Assembly (NCBI RefSeq): GCF_000335475.2
Contig: NZ_ANAH02000069.1
Coordinates: forward strand, 62,001-126,000
From: Cystobacter fuscus DSM 2262
Lineage (GTDB): Bacteria; Myxococcota; Myxococcia; Myxococcales; Myxococcaceae
Length of the DNA: 64,000 nt
Reading direction: 5' to 3'
Position numbers and translations under genes: made by a program. The notes beneath the pieces are model-generated. The model did not search any database and was not told the DNA's origin. It saw only the letters and a list, made by a program, of their open reading frames with translations. The first letter of the stretch is position 1. Every line of letters begins with the position of its first letter. Of the stretch, positions 33,636 through 41,781 are shown piece after piece.

Positions 33636-34037
33636 ATGAACAAGAAGCTCGTTCGTCGAACCGCCATTTCCGCGACCGTCATGGGCCTGCTCGGCCTGGC
33701 GGGCTCCCTGGTCGTGCCCTCCGCCAATGCCTCCCAGGCAAGCACCCTGGCCACCTGCAACGCGACCTGGTACGGCGCGGAGGGCGAAATCCCCGAGGGA
33801 TGGCCGACCGCCAGCGGTGAGCCCTTCAGCCGCTGGGCGCTCAAGGCCGCGCACAACTCCCTGCCGTTCGGCACCCGGGTCAAGGTGACCTACCAGGGCC
33901 GGTCCGTCACCGTGACCATCAATGATCGCGGAGGCTTTGGCGGCGCGACGTGCCTGGACCTCACCTACGGAGCGTTCACGCAGATCGCCAATACCGACCT
34001 CGGCGTCATCCCCGTGCAATACGAGATCCTCAGGTAA
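33636..34037 (+). CDS. Secreted RlpA-like double-psi beta-barrel protein
   Basis: A 133-residue secreted protein. The signal peptide covers residues 1-32 (cleavage after ANA). The remainder is a double-psi beta-barrel with TWYGAEGE, ASGEPF, LKAAHNSLPFGTRVKVTYQGRSV and NDRGGF, as in RlpA and expansin-like proteins. The aspartate in NDRG is the conserved lytic-transglycosylase-type residue. It may act on peptidoglycan, but lacks the SPOR domain of RlpA. AGGAAGG precedes ATG 33636. A strong hairpin follows the stop. Confidence 0.8.
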   Translation: MNKKLVRRTAISATVMGLLGLAGSLVVPSANASQASTLATCNATWYGAEGEIPEGWPTASGEPFSRWALKAAHNSLPFGTRVKVTYQGRSVTVTINDRGGFGGATCLDLTYGAFTQIANTDLGVIPVQYEILR

Positions 34038-34042
34038 GGTCA

Positions 34043-34082
34043 CGCCGGTGCGCCAGGAAGAATCTCCTCTGGCGCACCGGCG
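34043..34082. terminator. Strong hairpin after the RlpA-like gene
   Basis: A perfect 14-base inverted repeat (CGCCGGTGCGCCAG and its complement) around a 12-base loop, starting six bases after the stop codon. No T-run follows, so it may act as a weak terminator or as an mRNA 3' stabiliser. Confidence 0.5.
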
Positions 34083-34148
34083 AGGCCCCGCGCTTCGGCG
34101 GAGGTAGCGTCGTTGTCGAACAGGAAGGTGAGGTGCCCTCCTCCTGCC

Positions 34149-35024
34149 CTACTCCTGGATGAAGGCCAGCAGGTCGCGGTTGATGACGTCCTTGTTGATC
34201 GAGCACATGCCGTGGCTGAAGCCCGGATAACTCTTGAGCCGCGCGCCCTTGACCAGCGAGACCGTGAGCTTCGCCGCGCCGTCGATCGGCACGATCTGAT
34301 CGTCGTCGCCGTGCATCACCAGCGTCGGCACGTCGAACCTGGCGAGATCGGCGCGGAAGTCGGTCTCCGAGAAGGCCTTGATGCAGTCGTACTCGGCCTT
34401 CAGCCCGCCCATCATGCCCTGCATCCAGAAGCTGTCGCGCAGACCTTCCGAGACCTTCACGCCCGGGCGGTTGAAGCCGTAGAACGCCACGCTCAGCTCC
34501 TTGAAGAAGCTCGAGCGGTCACCGAGCACCCCGGCGCGGATGCCATCGAACACGTCGATGGGCAGGCCGTTCGGGTGCCAGTCGGTCTTGAGCATGATCG
34601 GTGGCACGGCGCCGATGAGCACGGCCTTGGCGACACGCGAGGTTCCGTGACGGCCGATGTAGCGCGTGACTTCGCCGCCTCCGGTCGAGTGACCGACATG
34701 GATGGCCTTCTCGAGGCCGAGCGCGGCGGTCAACTGAGCGAGATCATCCGCATAGGTGTCCATGTCGTGGCCGTCCCACGGCTGTGACGAGCGGCCGTGA
34801 CCGCGGCGATCGTGGGCGATGGTGCGGTAGCCCCGCGCCGACAGGAACAGCATCTGATCCTCCCACGCGTCCGCGGTGAGCGGCCAGCCATGAGAGAAGA
34901 CGACGGGCTTGCCATTCTTCGGGCCCCAGTCCTTGAAGTAGATCTGGGTGCCGTCCCGCGTGGTGAGATAGCTGCCAGAGATCTTGCCCGCGCGCTCGGC
35001 GAGCGAATCCGTCTGGGTGGTCAT
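34149..35024 (-). CDS. Alpha/beta hydrolase, cofactor-free haloperoxidase type
   Basis: A 291-residue alpha/beta hydrolase of the non-heme chloroperoxidase/esterase group. Typical motifs: [13 protein letters not shown] (about 43), the nucleophile Ser in [17 protein letters not shown] (about 111), Asp in HGDDDQIVP (about 240) and His in YPGFSHGM (about 269). These enzymes make peracids or hydrolyse esters. No signal peptide. AAAGGAAA lies ahead of ATG 35024. The upstream 35025-35263 contains no intact gene; a start-like sequence with AAGGAG and ATG at 35222 soon runs into the cobS antisense. Confidence 0.88.
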   Translation of the reverse strand: MTTQTDSLAERAGKISGSYLTTRDGTQIYFKDWGPKNGKPVVFSHGWPLTADAWEDQMLFLSARGYRTIAHDRRGHGRSSQPWDGHDMDTYADDLAQLTAALGLEKAIHVGHSTGGGEVTRYIGRHGTSRVAKAVLIGAVPPIMLKTDWHPNGLPIDVFDGIRAGVLGDRSSFFKELSVAFYGFNRPGVKVSEGLRDSFWMQGMMGGLKAEYDCIKAFSETDFRADLARFDVPTLVMHGDDDQIVPIDGAAKLTVSLVKGARLKSYPGFSHGMCSINKDVINRDLLAFIQE

Positions 35025-35263
35025 GGATGTTTCCTTTCAGCGTGTGAGGGAACAGACAACCGTGATCCTGCACGTCTGGGCTTCGACCCTCCATCGTACC
35101 GGGGTTTGAACGACCCCATACCAAGGTTCAGGTCAATCGACCCATCTGTACAAAAGACGGTGCAAGCGGTGGCCACCCTAATCACCGCCGAATCCCGCCG
35201 AATCACTCAAAGGAGTGAGCCATGACTACCCATCAGCTTCATCGGTCCCTAGAACGACCTCGC

Positions 35264-36040
35264 TCAGGCCACCTCACCCCGTGCCAGCGCCAGGACGAGC
35301 AGCAGGGCGCATTCCCCCACCTGCTGCGTGGCCCCGAGGAAGTCCCCGGTGATGCCCCCCGCGCGCACCCAGAAGCGCCAGCCGCACACGAGCGCGGTGA
35401 GGCCGGCGGCCGCCAGGAGCGCCCACGCCGTGGCCGGCTCCAACCCTCCCCGCCAGAGCAGCGCTCCCATCAGCAGCACGGGACAGGCGGTGGCCAGCAT
35501 CGCCTGGGCCCGGGAGACGCGCACCATGCTCTGGCTGCGTGAGGTCGCATTGCTCGACACATAGGGCAGGCTCACCATCAGCCAGATGGGCGGCGTGCGC
35601 GCCAGGCACTGGCTCAGCACGAGGGCCAGGGGCGCGGCCTCATCGAGCCTCGCCAGCAGCGCGATGCGCAGCACCAGCACGACGCACAGCGCCGCCGCGC
35701 CGAAGGAGCCGATGCGGCTGTCCTTGAGGATCTCGAAGAGGCGCGTGCGGTCATACGCCCCCCCGAGCGCGTCGGCGGTGTCGGCCAGGCCGTCCTCGTG
35801 AAGCGCCCCCGTGAGCAGCATCCCCACGCCCACCACCAACGCGGCGGCGACCAGCGGCCCCGCCCGCTCGACGGCCAGCCAGATCAACGCCAGCAGCCCA
35901 CCGAGGCTCGCGCCCACCAGGGGAAACCAGCCCGAGGCCCACTGCCAGTCCGCCGGGGCGTAGGGAAAGCCCCCCACGGGAATGCGGGTGTAGAAGGCGA
36001 AGGCCGCACGGGCGCCCCGAAGCACGGGAGGAAGCGGCAT
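35264..36040 (-). CDS. cobS: Adenosylcobinamide-GDP ribazoletransferase (cobalamin synthase)
   Basis: A 258-residue inner-membrane enzyme joining alpha-ribazole and adenosylcobinamide-GDP, the last assembly step of B12. Motifs: FYTRIPVG (about 16), GALHEDGLADTADALGG (about 78-94) with the Mg2+-binding acidic residues, KDSRIGSFG (about 106), and several transmembrane helices. The ATG at 36040 overlaps the cobT stop by one base (TGATG). Last gene of the B12 operon. Confidence 0.95.
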   Translation of the reverse strand: MPLPPVLRGARAAFAFYTRIPVGGFPYAPADWQWASGWFPLVGASLGGLLALIWLAVERAGPLVAAALVVGVGMLLTGALHEDGLADTADALGGAYDRTRLFEILKDSRIGSFGAAALCVVLVLRIALLARLDEAAPLALVLSQCLARTPPIWLMVSLPYVSSNATSRSQSMVRVSRAQAMLATACPVLLMGALLWRGGLEPATAWALLAAAGLTALVCGWRFWVRAGGITGDFLGATQQVGECALLLVLALARGEVA

Positions 36041-37089
36041 CAGCCCCGTCCCTTGTCTGGAACCCCGGCCTCCTCGAAGGTGGCCATGCCCGCGTGAAGC
36101 GCGCACGCGGCGTCCACCAGCGGCAGGGCCGTGAGCGCGCCACTGCCCTCCCCCAGCCGCATTCCCAGCTCGAGCAGCGGCCTGGCGCCAAGCGCCTCCA
36201 GGACATGCCGGTGGCCCGCCTCCGCCGAGCGGTGGGCGAACAGCATCCACTCCCGCGCTCCCGGCGCCATCCGCTCCAGCGCCAGCATGGCCACCGAGAC
36301 GATGAAGCCGTCCACCAGCACGGCCTTGCGCCGCTCGATGGCCCGCCCCGCCGCGCCCACCAGGGCCGCGATGTCCCGTCCCCCCGCGGCCCGCACGGCA
36401 CGCTCGGGACTCGCGCCCCGGAGCCGCCGCACCGCGTCGCGTACCACCTCCACCTTGCGCGCCAGGCCCGCCTCGTCCACGCCCGTGCCCCGGCCCACCA
36501 CCTCCTCCGCCTCCCGTCCGAGCAGCAGCGCCGCCACCGCGGCCGCCACGGTGGTGTTGCCAATGCCCATCTCTCCCAGCACCACCAGGCGCACCTCGTC
36601 CGGGAGCGCGTCCACCTCCGCGGCTCCCGCCGCCAGTGCGCGCTGGAAGGTGGCCTCGCTCATCGCGTCCTCCACCCGCAGGTCTCCCCCCGGCTCGTCC
36701 GCCACCGGGTCGCGCCGGAAGGAGACGCCCTCGACGGGAAGGGGCGAGAGCGGCCGCATCACCCCCACGTCCACCACGCGCAGCGGCACGCCCAGGTGCC
36801 GGCACAGGACGCTGGAGGCCGCGCCTCCCCGAAGGAAGTTCTCCACCATGGCCCCGGTGACGGCCGGCGGATAGGGCGAGACACCGTGGCGGGTGACGGC
36901 ATGATCCGACGCGAAGAGCAGGGCCGCCGCGGGCCGGCTCCGAGGCAGGGGCGTGCCCTGCAGCGCGGCCAGCTTCACCGCCACCTCCTCCAGCACCCCC
37001 AGGCTGCCCGGGGGCTTGGTGAGGCGCGACTGTCTTTCCCGTGCACGCTCGGCCGCGGCCTGGTCCGGCTCCGGAATCCGTGGACTCAC
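36040..37089 (-). CDS. cobT: Nicotinate-nucleotide:dimethylbenzimidazole phosphoribosyltransferase
   Basis: A 349-residue cytosolic enzyme that activates the lower ligand DMB to alpha-ribazole phosphate. Recognisable family segments: LTKPPGSLGVLEEVAV (about 23), FASDHAVTRHGVSPYP (about 60), the catalytic glutamate region GEMGIGNTT (about 175), and VDGFIVSVAML. The GTG at 37089 overlaps the cbiP stop as GTGA. Works with BluB (57043-57696) and the phosphatase CobC (57765-58388). Confidence 0.95.
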   Translation of the reverse strand: MSPRIPEPDQAAAERARERQSRLTKPPGSLGVLEEVAVKLAALQGTPLPRSRPAAALLFASDHAVTRHGVSPYPPAVTGAMVENFLRGGAASSVLCRHLGVPLRVVDVGVMRPLSPLPVEGVSFRRDPVADEPGGDLRVEDAMSEATFQRALAAGAAEVDALPDEVRLVVLGEMGIGNTTVAAAVAALLLGREAEEVVGRGTGVDEAGLARKVEVVRDAVRRLRGASPERAVRAAGGRDIAALVGAAGRAIERRKAVLVDGFIVSVAMLALERMAPGAREWMLFAHRSAEAGHRHVLEALGARPLLELGMRLGEGSGALTALPLVDAACALHAGMATFEEAGVPDKGRG

Positions 37090-38573
37090 AGCCCCACCAT
37101 CTGGTCGAGGTGCGCGAGATCCAGGGCACTCGCGAAGTGATCGGCGAGCACCTCGTAAGGGTCGGCCGGTGAGAAACCCGCCGTCTCCACACCGAGCTCC
37201 GCCAGCAGCGCCCGCCGCACCGGCACGTTCTCGAAGAGGCCGTGCACGAGGGTGCCCGCCACCCTCCCTCCCCGGGTCACGCAGCCCTCGGGCACCTGGC
37301 CCGCCATCTCGCCAGGCCGCACTCGCATGCCGAAGGGTTGTGCGCCCGGCGCCACCGTCACCTGTCCGCAATGGATTTCATAGCCCCGCACCTCGGCGCC
37401 TCCCGCGGCGCGCATCCCCGGCAGCCCCTCCCCGAGCCGCAGGGACACCGGCGCGGTGGACTTCTCCTTCTCGAAGCGCGTCACCACCGGCAGCAGGCCC
37501 AGCCCCGCCACATCCGGCTCCGGCGACTCCACACCCAGCGGATCGAGAATGCGCTCGCCCATCATCTGGTAGCCACCGCAGATGCCCAGCACCGGTTGCC
37601 CCTCGTGCACCCGCCGCACCAGCGCCCCCGCCAACCCCGTGCGCCGCAGCCAGGCCAGATCGTTCGCCGTGCACTTGGTGCCTGGGATGATGACGAGCCG
37701 CGCTCCCTCCAGTTCCTCGGGCCGCTCGCACCAACGCACCTCGACACCCGGCTCGCGCGCCAGGGGCTCGAACTCATCGAAGTTGGACAGGCGCGGCAGT
37801 CTCAGGATGCACACGAGCGCTTCACCCCGCCCCTCCGGCTCTCCCTTGCGCAGATCCAACGAGTCCTCACTGGCGATGCCCGTGTCTCCCAGGTGGGGGA
37901 TGACTCCGGCCACGCGGATGCCGCACCGCTTCTCCAGGAAGCGCACCCCTCCCTCGAAGAGGGATGGGTCGCCGCGGAACTTGTTCACCACCAGGGCCCG
38001 CACCCGCGCCCGCTCCGAGGGCTCGAGCAGCTCCAACGTCCCCACCAGCGCCGCCAGCGCCCCTCCCCGCTCGATGTCCGTCACCAGGGCCACCGGAGCG
38101 TCGGCTCGCTCGGCCACCCACATGTTCACGAGGTCGCGATCCTTGAGGTTCACCTCCGCCGGGCTGCCCGCCCCCTCGATGATGACCAGCTCATGGCGCT
38201 CGCGCAGGGTGTCCAACGCCTGCCCCACCACCTCGCGCAGCTCGGGCTTGCGCCGGTGGTAGTCGCGGAAGTGCATGCTGCCCAGCACCCGGCCCATCAC
38301 CACCACCTGGGAGCCCGACGTCGTCTCCGGTTTGAGGAGGATGGGATTCATCTCCGCGCACGGCACCGCCCGCGCCGCCTCGGCCTGGGCGTACTGGGCC
38401 CGGCCAATCTCCGCTCCATCCGGCGTCACCGCGGAGTTGAGGGCCATGTTCTGCGACTTGAAGGGCGCCACCTTGAAACCCCGCCGCGCGTAGATGCGGC
38501 AGAGGGCCGTCACCAGCAGACTCTTGCCCACGCTGGAGGCGGTGCCTTGGATCATCAGGGTACGGGCCTTCAT
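37086..38573 (-). CDS. cobQ: Cobyric acid synthase
   Basis: A 495-residue glutamine-dependent amidase (CobQ/CbiP) that adds four amides to adenosylcobyrinic acid a,c-diamide. The N-terminal dethiobiotin-synthetase-like ATPase has IQGTASSVGKSLLVTALCR (about 8). The C-terminal glutaminase has the nucleophile Cys in VLGICGGYQMMG (about 333) and the conserved His in GTLVHGLFEN (about 440). Start ATG 38573, overlapping the upstream stop by 4 bases. Confidence 0.95.
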   Translation of the reverse strand: MKARTLMIQGTASSVGKSLLVTALCRIYARRGFKVAPFKSQNMALNSAVTPDGAEIGRAQYAQAEAARAVPCAEMNPILLKPETTSGSQVVVMGRVLGSMHFRDYHRRKPELREVVGQALDTLRERHELVIIEGAGSPAEVNLKDRDLVNMWVAERADAPVALVTDIERGGALAALVGTLELLEPSERARVRALVVNKFRGDPSLFEGGVRFLEKRCGIRVAGVIPHLGDTGIASEDSLDLRKGEPEGRGEALVCILRLPRLSNFDEFEPLAREPGVEVRWCERPEELEGARLVIIPGTKCTANDLAWLRRTGLAGALVRRVHEGQPVLGICGGYQMMGERILDPLGVESPEPDVAGLGLLPVVTRFEKEKSTAPVSLRLGEGLPGMRAAGGAEVRGYEIHCGQVTVAPGAQPFGMRVRPGEMAGQVPEGCVTRGGRVAGTLVHGLFENVPVRRALLAELGVETAGFSPADPYEVLADHFASALDLAHLDQMVGL

Positions 38574-39622
38574 TCGAGCGACTCCCGGGCGCGCCGCCAG
38601 GCAGCGCGCAGAAGGGGATGGTCCGCCTCGGGTCTCACGCCGAGGCGGATGTGATGCGGAAGGCCGAGGCTGGTGCAATCCCTCACCCGGATGCCGGCCT
38701 GGGTCGCGGCCGTGGCGAAGGCGCGAGCCTCGGGTACCCGGCACAGGAGGAACGTGCCCCCGGAGGCGTCCACCCGGGCGCCGGCCTCGGCCAGGAGTGA
38801 TTGCTGCGCGCCCCGCAGCCGGGCCACCTCGGCCCGCACCGCATCCACCTGCGCGAGACAGTCGAGCGCCACGCGGCCCGCCGCCAGCGCTGGCGCCGAC
38901 ACGTTCCAGGGCGGAAGGGACGCCTGCACCGCGCGAAGCAGCCGTGGCTCGCCCAGCAGATAGCCGAGCCGCAGCCCCGGCAGGGCGAACACCTTGGTGA
39001 GGGAGCGCAGCACCACGACATTGCCTCCCGGGCTCACGGGCGGCACGTCCTCGAAGAGCGGCTGGTAGGCCTCGTCCACCACCACCAGCGTCTCGGGCGA
39101 GGCCGCCGCCGCGGCCCGCACCGCCTCCATCGGGAAGACGGAGAGACAGGGATTGCTCGGCCGGCACACGAAGAGCAGTGACGGCGTGTGGCGGCGGAGC
39201 ATGGCGAGCAACGCCTCGAGGTTCCAAGCGAAGGGCGGCCCCTCGGCGGCGAGGGACTCCACCGTGGCGCCGCTGGCGCGCACCGCCTGGGCGTACTCCG
39301 CGAAGGCGGGGGTGAGCACCACCGCGCTCCGTCCCGGCCCGGCGAAGGCGCGAGCCAGGGCCCAGATGAGCTCCACCGAGCCATTGCCCACCACCACCCC
39401 ATCGAGCGGCAGCCCATGCAGCTCGGCCACGCGCTCGCGCAGGGGGAGCCCGGTGGGGTGCGGGTAGCGCCGCACGTCGGCGGCACGGAAGGCCTCGAGC
39501 ACCGCTTCCGGGGGAGGCAGTGGGGAGATGCCCGTGCTGAAGTCCACGCACCCGGGCGCCGCGTCCCCGCCATGCGGGGGGAGCTCCAGGTGCCACAACT
39601 CAGGGCGAGGCGAGGGCAACAC
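38570..39622 (-). CDS. cobD: L-threonine-O-3-phosphate decarboxylase
   Basis: A 350-residue PLP-dependent enzyme of the histidinol-phosphate aminotransferase fold that makes aminopropanol phosphate, the linker of the nucleotide loop. Features: VDFSTGISPLPPP (about 26), the PLP lysine in RSLTKVFALPGLRLGYLLG (about 212), and VVDEAYQPLFED. The GTG at 39622 is chosen because GGGGAGG lies six bases ahead; ATG codons at 39643 and 39637 are possible. It overlaps the end of cbiB by 23 bases. Named CobC in the aerobic nomenclature. Confidence 0.9.
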   Translation of the reverse strand: MLPSPRPELWHLELPPHGGDAAPGCVDFSTGISPLPPPEAVLEAFRAADVRRYPHPTGLPLRERVAELHGLPLDGVVVGNGSVELIWALARAFAGPGRSAVVLTPAFAEYAQAVRASGATVESLAAEGPPFAWNLEALLAMLRRHTPSLLFVCRPSNPCLSVFPMEAVRAAAAASPETLVVVDEAYQPLFEDVPPVSPGGNVVVLRSLTKVFALPGLRLGYLLGEPRLLRAVQASLPPWNVSAPALAAGRVALDCLAQVDAVRAEVARLRGAQQSLLAEAGARVDASGGTFLLCRVPEARAFATAATQAGIRVRDCTSLGLPHHIRLGVRPEADHPLLRAAWRRARESLE

Positions 39623-40553
39623 GGAACCCCTCCCCATAGACATAGGCGGCCGTCAGCGTCGCGGCCAGCAACGAGGCCGCCACCATGAGGAAGACCGCCC
39701 GGCGGATGTCCTCCGCTCCTGGCTGGCGTCCTCCGGCGCCCAGCCGGTAGTGCCCCACCTTCTCCAACTCCACCCCCAAGCCTCCGGCCACCGCGGCCAT
39801 GGGACGGCCCGCGTTGGGGCTCTCGGTGGCGGCGCCGTCGCGCCACCAGGAGAGCACCGCCCGGGCCGGAGACGCACCACACAGCGCGCACGCCAGCACG
39901 AGGAGCGCGGCGGACAGGCGCGCGGGCACCAGGTTGAGGACGTCGTCCAGCCGGGCGGCGGCCTTGCCCAACCACTCCAGCTCTCCGCGGTAGCCAATCA
40001 TCGCATCCAGGGTGTTGGCCGCCCGGTACGCGAGCGCCCCGGGGACGCCCGCCACCGCGTAGAAGAGCAGCGGTGCCACCACCGAGTCCGAGGTGTTCTC
40101 CGCCACCGACTCCACCGCCGCCGCCGCCAACAGCGGGGGCTCCAGGCCCGTGGTGTCGCGCGACACGAGGCTGCGCAAGGCGAAGCGGGCCGCGGGCGCA
40201 TCCCCCTCGCTCAGCGCGCGGAAGACGGCCAGGCCCGCCTCGGCGAGCGCCCGCACCGCGAAGGCGCTCTTGAGGAGGTACACCTCGAGCGCCAGCTGCA
40301 CGAGGGGCCATGGGGAGACGAGGCGCAGCAGTGCCCACGCTCCGAGTCCGAAGAGGACGGGACCCGTCACCGCCATCACCAGTCCGTGGAGAAAGGCGGG
40401 AACGGGCGCGCGGGGCGCCAGCCGGCGCAGGCGCCGTTGCAGGCGTCCCATCCACACCACGGGGTGCAGCACCGTGGGAGGCTCGCCCCAGGTGAGGTCC
40501 ACCACGAGCGCGGCCACCAGCACCAGGACCGCATGCAGTCCCCCGTCCATCAT
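39600..40553 (-). CDS. cbiB: Adenosylcobinamide-phosphate synthase
   Basis: A 317-residue integral membrane protein attaching aminopropanol (phosphate) to adenosylcobyric acid. Family signs: DLTWGEPPTVLHPVVWMG (about 19), VSRDTTGL (about 128), SVAENTSDSVVAPLLFY (about 147), ANTLDAMIGYR (about 177) and AGRPMAAVAGGLGV. About five transmembrane helices. The ATG at 40553 overlaps the cobU stop (ATGA). Confidence 0.94.
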   Translation of the reverse strand: MMDGGLHAVLVLVAALVVDLTWGEPPTVLHPVVWMGRLQRRLRRLAPRAPVPAFLHGLVMAVTGPVLFGLGAWALLRLVSPWPLVQLALEVYLLKSAFAVRALAEAGLAVFRALSEGDAPAARFALRSLVSRDTTGLEPPLLAAAAVESVAENTSDSVVAPLLFYAVAGVPGALAYRAANTLDAMIGYRGELEWLGKAAARLDDVLNLVPARLSAALLVLACALCGASPARAVLSWWRDGAATESPNAGRPMAAVAGGLGVELEKVGHYRLGAGGRQPGAEDIRRAVFLMVAASLLAATLTAAYVYGEGFRVALASP

Positions 40554-41095
40554 CCGCCCGCCCCCACCACCCAGTTGCCCGGCTTGATGCGCAGCAGCAG
40601 CCCGAGCGCGCCGAAATACACCTCGTCCGCCGCGGCCGCCAGGCGCTGGTGCGCTCCACCACTCACGTCGCGGAAGGTGCGTCCCAGCGGCGTCTCGGGG
40701 ACCAGGCCCATGCCGACCTCGTTGGTCACCAGGATGGTGGCGCTCCGCCTCCGCTGGAGCACTCCCACCAGCCGATCCACCTCGCCGAGGATGCGCTGCG
40801 CGTCATCCCCCCGAAGCAGGAGGTTGGACAGCCACAGCGTCACGCAGTCCACCACCGCCACGTCCGCCGCGTCCTCTTCCAGCACCTCGCACAGCCGGCG
40901 CGGCTCCTCCACCGTCTCGAAGAGACCGATCCGCTCCTCCCGGTGGCGCCGCGCCCGCTCGCGCATCTCATCGTCGAAGGGCTCGGAGGTGGCGATGAAG
41001 GTGCGCCGCGTTCCCAACTTCTGGGCCAGCTCGAGCGCGAAGCGGCTCTTGCCACAACGCACGCCGCCGCCCACCAGGACGATCTTCCCGCTCAC
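40550..41095 (-). CDS. cobU: Adenosylcobinamide kinase / guanylyltransferase
   Basis: A 181-residue bifunctional enzyme that phosphorylates adenosylcobinamide and adds GMP. The P-loop reads LVGGGVRCGKSRFALEL (about 6-22). FIATSEPFDDEMRERARRHREER (about 33) holds the guanylylated histidine, and VVDCVTLWLSNLL and ILVTNEVGMGLVPETPLGR are typical. The GTG at 41095 overlaps the cbiZ stop (GTGA). Confidence 0.94.
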   Translation of the reverse strand: MSGKIVLVGGGVRCGKSRFALELAQKLGTRRTFIATSEPFDDEMRERARRHREERIGLFETVEEPRRLCEVLEEDAADVAVVDCVTLWLSNLLLRGDDAQRILGEVDRLVGVLQRRRSATILVTNEVGMGLVPETPLGRTFRDVSGGAHQRLAAAADEVYFGALGLLLRIKPGNWVVGAGG

Positions 41096-41781
41096 CGCAC
41101 ACCTCGCTCTTCCAGCCAACGGCGCACCCCGCGCGCGGTGGCCTCTCGCACCGCGCCTCCCAGCAGGCTGCCGAGCCGGGTGTGCTTGCCCATGTACTCC
41201 TCTCCTCCGGGCCCTTCCGGCGCCGCCACCACGATGCAATCGGTGCCCGTGCCGGTGGCCACCCGCAGCGAGCGGCGGCTGGGCACTCGTGCCTCCATGA
41301 GGGCCGCCGTCCGGGCCTCCGCCGCGAGCGCCAGGGCCTCCACCAGCGCGCTCTCCGAGAGGGGCTGGGACAGCTGACACAGCAGGTTGATGGTGCCCAC
41401 GCTCCGCAGGGGCCCGGGCTCATCTCCGGCCGCCAGCGCGTTGCCCAGCCCCACGGTGGCCACGCAGCGCGCCGAGAGCGCCCCGGACGCGAGGTGCACG
41501 TCATCGAAGGTGGACACGTCGCGCGAAGTGAGCAGGCCCACCGTCTCCCCTGGCGACTCCTCTCCGAGGCTGGCCGTGAGGAGCGCCAGCGGATCCACGC
41601 CCGGCACCAGCTCGTCGTCACGCACCTGCCGCCACACCACCGCCCGGGCGCGCCGACGGCCTCCGTTGAGGAGGGCCCACGAGAGGACGGCATGCGGACG
41701 GGCGAAGCGCACCACGAGCACCTGCCCGCCTCCCCGCAGGGAAGGTGCTTCCCCCTCGGGCGTGGCGAGGGCGGCCGTCAT
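41092..41781 (-). CDS. cbiZ: Adenosylcobinamide amidohydrolase
   Basis: A 229-residue enzyme of the CbiZ family (PF01955) that cleaves the aminopropanol linker of adenosylcobinamide or pseudocobalamin to return adenosylcobyric acid to the pathway. Recognisable regions: FARPHAVLSWALLNGGRRRA (about 27), LTSRDVSTF (about 85), VATVGLGNALAAGDEP (about 107) and ATGTGTDCIVVAAP (about 177), with GKHTRLGSLLGGAV. CbiZ is common in archaea and scattered in bacteria. Inside this operon it adds a salvage and remodelling step. Confidence 0.88.
   Translation of the reverse strand: MTAALATPEGEAPSLRGGGQVLVVRFARPHAVLSWALLNGGRRRARAVVWRQVRDDELVPGVDPLALLTASLGEESPGETVGLLTSRDVSTFDDVHLASGALSARCVATVGLGNALAAGDEPGPLRSVGTINLLCQLSQPLSESALVEALALAAEARTAALMEARVPSRRSLRVATGTGTDCIVVAAPEGPGGEEYMGKHTRLGSLLGGAVREATARGVRRWLEERGVR

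Noticed and set aside
35222-35542. 106-codon plus-strand frame with good ribosome binding site
   Set aside because: Beyond the first ten codons it is antisense to cobS and reads as low-complexity Gln/Arg/Pro sequence. Noted only as a possible truncated start.
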